From the NCBI GenBank assembly GCA_030158485.1, contig JAOASS010000002.1, forward strand, positions 1 through 64,000: a stretch of DNA of 64,000 bases, given 5' to 3'. The position numbers and the translations under genes were made by a program. Under the pieces are notes generated by a model, which saw nothing but the letters and a program-made list of their open reading frames with translations, made no database searches and was not told the origin of the DNA. How positions within the stretch are numbered: position 1 is the stretch's first letter; every line of letters starts with the position of its first letter. This DNA is from Pseudobdellovibrionaceae bacterium. Its GTDB lineage: Bacteria > Bdellovibrionota > Bdellovibrionia > Bdellovibrionales > Bdellovibrionaceae. Below, one piece after another: positions 61,155 through 64,000 of the stretch.

Positions 61155-61332
61155 ATTGAAATAACTCCTTAGTTCATTCAGAAATAGGAAGTTCAAGATC
61201 TGTACCTTTTAAATTGATCTAATCGTTTATATGGCGGTCTTCAGAAGTCATTTTTAACTTGTTTAAGCGCCATGACGAAAATTGTCTGACACTTCTATTT
61301 TTTTGTGTTGGGAAATCTTCCGCCAGGCGCGA

Positions 61333-61345
61333 TCTCATTATGAGA
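61333..61345. promoter_or_regulatory. Dyad upstream of the antiporter gene
   Basis: TCTCAT-T-ATGAGA is a perfect 13-base dyad 72 bases before the antiporter ATG, in the 262-base divergent gap (61155-61416). A regulator site is inferred; nothing else is recognised in the gap. Confidence 0.35.
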
Positions 61346-61416
61346 CAACGCAATAAAAGGCTATTTTTTCAGTTCTTTAAATTGATGAAATAGATTTTCA
61401 ATGCCAGGATCGAAAA

Positions 61417-63624
61417 ATGTTACATTTGCCTGAACTGATTCAAGATCTTGGTTTTATTCTGATTGCTGCTGCGATAGTCAGTCTTCTTTTTAAAAGATTT
61501 AAACAGCCCGTAGTTCTAGGTTACTTGATCGCTGGGATTTTAGTCGGTCCCCATGTTTCAATTACTCCGACAATTGTTGAAAGTGAAAGTCTTCAAATTT
61601 GGGCAGAAATTGGGGTTATTTTTCTTCTTTTTGGTTTGGGTCTTGAATTTAGTTTTAAAAAACTAGCTCAAGTCGGAGTCAGTGTTTCCATCACAGCCGT
61701 TTTTGAAATTATTTTCATGAGCGGTCTTGGTTTTTTAGCTGGATTTTTATTAGGTTGGTCAACAATGGACAGCCTTTTTTTAGGTGGAATTCTTTCGATT
61801 TCTTCAACAGCTATTATTGTCAGGGCCTTAGATGAATTAGGATTAAAAGGCAGACGATTCGTTAAAGTGGTATTTGGAGTTCTGATCGTCGAAGATTTAG
61901 TGGCTGTTCTTTTACTTGTTTTGCTTTCAACCGTAGCTGTGACTCGAAGTTTTTCTGGTTCTGAACTTTTTCTTTCCGCTTTGAAATTGATGTTTTTTGT
62001 CATCATATGGTTTGTTTTAGGGATCTATTCACTTCCTCTTTTTTTACAAAAAATCAGAAAATATTTAAACGATGAAACGACTCTGATTGTAGCTTTGGGA
62101 TTGTGTCTTTTAATGGTTATCGTCGCGACTAAAACAGGATTTTCAGCAGCTTTAGGGGCGTTTGTGATGGGATCCATTCTAGCTGAAACACGGGATGGAT
62201 CAAAAATTGAACATCTTTTAGATCCTGTTAAGAATTTATTTGCAGCTATTTTTTTCGTTTCAGTTGGAATGTTAATTGACCCGCAAGTTCTCAAAGAACA
62301 TTTCGGAGTCATTCTCTTTTTGTCTTTTATTACGATTGTGGGGAAAACACTCAGCACGACTTTGGGGGCTTTAATTTCAGGACAAAGCCTAAGGCATTCT
62401 GTTCAAGCTGGTATGAGTTTAGCTCAAATCGGTGAATTCTCATTTATCATTGCAACTCTTGGTCTGACTTTAAAAGTTACAAGCGAAATTCTTTACCCCA
62501 TTGTTGTGGCAATATCAGGAATCACAACTTTTGCGACTCCTTATTTAATTCGTCTATCCGATCCTTTTTGTGAATGGATTGAAAAACGCTTGCCAAATGA
62601 AATTAAAAATCGAATTGAAAAATATCAAGCATCAGTTTCCAGTTCAGCTTCCAGGGGCACTGAAAGTTATTGGAGTATTCATGGCACAAAAATTATTCTT
62701 AACTCTGTCATAGTTTTTGCCCTTGTTTACTTTACACAGATTTATATTCGCCCTTTCGTTTTTGAAAAGTTAGGTGAGAGCTCTTCCATTTCTTTTGGCC
62801 TTGCTTTTTTCACCATCTTGTTATCTGCACCTTTTCTTTGGGCCTTATCCATGAGCCAAAATATTGAAAATGGTTCTAGGATCCTTCGTTCTGTTGAAAC
62901 ATTCTTATCGTTGATTAGGACTTTTCTAGGTCTGATTTTAATTGGTTTTGTGATTTGGCAGATGGCTCCAGTGAAGGGCTTTCCACTGATTCTTATTTTT
63001 ATACTCTTTATTTCGAGCTTTATACTGATGAAATTGTCGAAACCTTTTTATTTGCGAATGGAAAGAATTTTTATTTCCAATTTGGATGATAAACAAAAAA
63101 GTACCCATCACCATCGGCCCCAGTTAGCTCCGTGGGATGCAACTTTGGCAGAATACGTCCTTTCTCCAGAATCAAAATTGGTTGCACAAACTTTACATGA
63201 ATGTGCTTTAAAAGAAAAATACGGCGTAACAGTGACTTTAATCGAACGTGGAAGTAAGAAAATAATTGCTCCTAGCCGGGATGAATTTTTATTTCCCTAT
63301 GATCGATTATTTTTAATTGGAACAGATGACCAATTAGCAAAAGCATTAGAAGTCATCGAAATAAAACCCGATGATCAAGTGACTGAAGCTTTAGAAGTTT
63401 ATGGTTTAGAACCGATCATGTTGACAGATGAATCTCTTTTTAAAGGTAAATCGATTCGGGAATCAGGAATACGTGAAAGGGTAAATGGATTAATTGTTGG
63501 TTTAGAAAGAAATGGGAAAAGAATTCTAAGTCCAGATTCTTCGATGGAACTTTTTTCTCATGATTTGTTATGGATCGTCGGAGATCGCGCCAAAATACGT
63601 GCTTTGAAAAATTCGGGGGCCTAA
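61417..63624 (+). CDS. CPA2-family cation:proton antiporter with two RCK-C domains
   Basis: About 12 membrane helices with VVLGYLIAGILVGPH and FSAALGAFVMGSILAET, typical of KefB/C-like CPA2 exchangers. After a second group of helices (420-545), two RCK-C (TrkA-C) domains follow without an RCK-N nucleotide-binding domain, so NAD control as in KefC is not expected. AGGA precedes the ATG. Transports K+ or Na+ against H+. Confidence 0.88.
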   Translation: MLHLPELIQDLGFILIAAAIVSLLFKRFKQPVVLGYLIAGILVGPHVSITPTIVESESLQIWAEIGVIFLLFGLGLEFSFKKLAQVGVSVSITAVFEIIFMSGLGFLAGFLLGWSTMDSLFLGGILSISSTAIIVRALDELGLKGRRFVKVVFGVLIVEDLVAVLLLVLLSTVAVTRSFSGSELFLSALKLMFFVIIWFVLGIYSLPLFLQKIRKYLNDETTLIVALGLCLLMVIVATKTGFSAALGAFVMGSILAETRDGSKIEHLLDPVKNLFAAIFFVSVGMLIDPQVLKEHFGVILFLSFITIVGKTLSTTLGALISGQSLRHSVQAGMSLAQIGEFSFIIATLGLTLKVTSEILYPIVVAISGITTFATPYLIRLSDPFCEWIEKRLPNEIKNRIEKYQASVSSSASRGTESYWSIHGTKIILNSVIVFALVYFTQIYIRPFVFEKLGESSSISFGLAFFTILLSAPFLWALSMSQNIENGSRILRSVETFLSLIRTFLGLILIGFVIWQMAPVKGFPLILIFILFISSFILMKLSKPFYLRMERIFISNLDDKQKSTHHHRPQLAPWDATLAEYVLSPESKLVAQTLHECALKEKYGVTVTLIERGSKKIIAPSRDEFLFPYDRLFLIGTDDQLAKALEVIEIKPDDQVTEALEVYGLEPIMLTDESLFKGKSIRESGIRERVNGLIVGLERNGKRILSPDSSMELFSHDLLWIVGDRAKIRALKNSGA

Positions 63625-64000
63625 TTTAGATTAAGATGCCAAAAGGCTTCAGCGACTAATTCGCCGTTGATTTGAATTTGAATTTTATGTTCGCCAGAAT
63701 AGTATCTTCGAGTTGTCACGGGTTTCAAAGAATGATTTTTTTGAATTTTGTATATTTCATTTGGTTTTAAATCGATCACTTTAATTTTGAAAACTTTGGG
63801 CGATAATTTTTGATTCGATTTTTGAAAATGTACTACGTAATCAATTGCAAGCTTTTGAGTTCTAGAAGTTTTCGATTTGATTTCGAATTTAAATTGAAGA
63901 ATATCATTAATTTGAAATATCCTTTTGTTGATAATAAGTGTTCCTACTTTTATTTTTGGTTTTTGACCACAACCGATTAAGTTGAGGGCTGGTTTGTAGC
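63621..64000 (-). CDS. AlkC-type DNA alkylation repair protein, C-terminal part only (runs off the window)
   Basis: No start codon is in the window, but an open frame continues from the right edge to TAG at 63621. It begins KPALNLIGCGQKPKIKV and continues as an Ig-like domain with LAIDYVVHFQKSN, SPKVFKIKVIDL, NHSLKPVTTRRYYSGEH and VNG-like INGELVAEAFW, as in AlkC-beta/AlkD-related proteins that carry a C-terminal Ig-like domain. The stop overlaps the antiporter stop (4 bases). The catalytic HEAT part would lie to the right. Confidence 0.75.
   Translation of the reverse strand, partial: YKPALNLIGCGQKPKIKVGTLIINKRIFQINDILQFKFEIKSKTSRTQKLAIDYVVHFQKSNQKLSPKVFKIKVIDLKPNEIYKIQKNHSLKPVTTRRYYSGEHKIQIQINGELVAEAFWHLNLN

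Noticed and set aside
1-64000. tRNA, rRNA, CRISPR arrays, insertion sequences, prophage
   Set aside because: No cloverleaf, rRNA segment, regular repeat-spacer array, transposase or phage structural gene was seen in any gap or frame.

Overview
The window is AT-rich, gene-dense chromosomal DNA of a Gram-negative bacterium. Outer-membrane receptors, TonB/ExbB/ExbD proteins, an OmpA-type protein, many signal peptides and short ribosome-binding sites of AGGAG type all point that way. The mix of genes (DUF3450 and TtpC-like Ton accessory proteins, NamZ muramidase, zf-TFIIB protein, secreted subtilase, many two-component and c-di-GMP proteins, large exported proteins of unknown family) fits Bdellovibrionota or a neighbouring deltaproteobacterial-type lineage. 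That placement is an inference, because no rRNA gene is present. I see no tRNA, rRNA, CRISPR array, insertion sequence or prophage; the only mobile-element trace is a small stand-alone recombinase-domain protein at the left end.

Layout. 1-4.8 kb: small accessory genes (recombinase domain, DUF4267, MDR oxidoreductase, a Rieske-flavodoxin fusion, zf-TFIIB protein, RNase D-like exonuclease). 4.8-8.6 kb, minus strand: a TonB-dependent receptor coupled to its own short TonB-like protein, then an OmpA-family protein. 8.9-19.1 kb, plus strand: a dense operon-like block encoding a secreted beta-helix protein, a large TonB-dependent receptor, an ankyrin lipoprotein, ExbB, ExbD, DUF3450, a TtpC-like protein lacking the ExbB channel, TonB, a TPR-like protein and a DUF3616-like propeller. 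This looks like a complete dedicated Ton machine. 19.1-26.7 kb: a CotH-like exported protein, MtgA, carbonic anhydrase, small exported proteins, truC-tapT, and an hflX-cvfB group. 26.8-34.1 kb: arginine biosynthesis, argCJBFR on minus and argGH on plus, sharing a promoter region with ArgR-type operators. 34.1-47.4 kb: LemA/GIDE, a histidine kinase, an ABC-F protein, NamZ, PilZ, Rrf2, and a close-packed MFS-rlmE-rluA-LOG-metallophosphoesterase-DUF2914 run. 47.4-53.1 kb: a split phosphorelay of hybrid kinase, receivers, HPt and an NtrC-type activator. 53.1-61.2 kb, minus: thioesterase, subtilase + RHS-like exported protein, diguanylate cyclase and two exported proteins of unknown family. 61.4-64.0 kb: a CPA2 antiporter and the 3' end of an AlkC-type DNA repair gene.

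How it works together. Two independent outer-membrane import systems lie back to back. The larger one carries every part needed to energise a single receptor, plus surface or periplasmic partners. The arginine genes supply ornithine-to-arginine conversion under one ArgR switch; argD and a separate argA are not in the window, and ArgJ may recycle the acetyl group. The signalling genes at 47-53 kb look like one relay ending in a sigma-54-dependent regulator. Several messenger leaders carry inverted repeats at the ribosome-binding site or start codon, most clearly at the 5.4-7.4 kb receptor and at argC, and these are the best regulatory leads.
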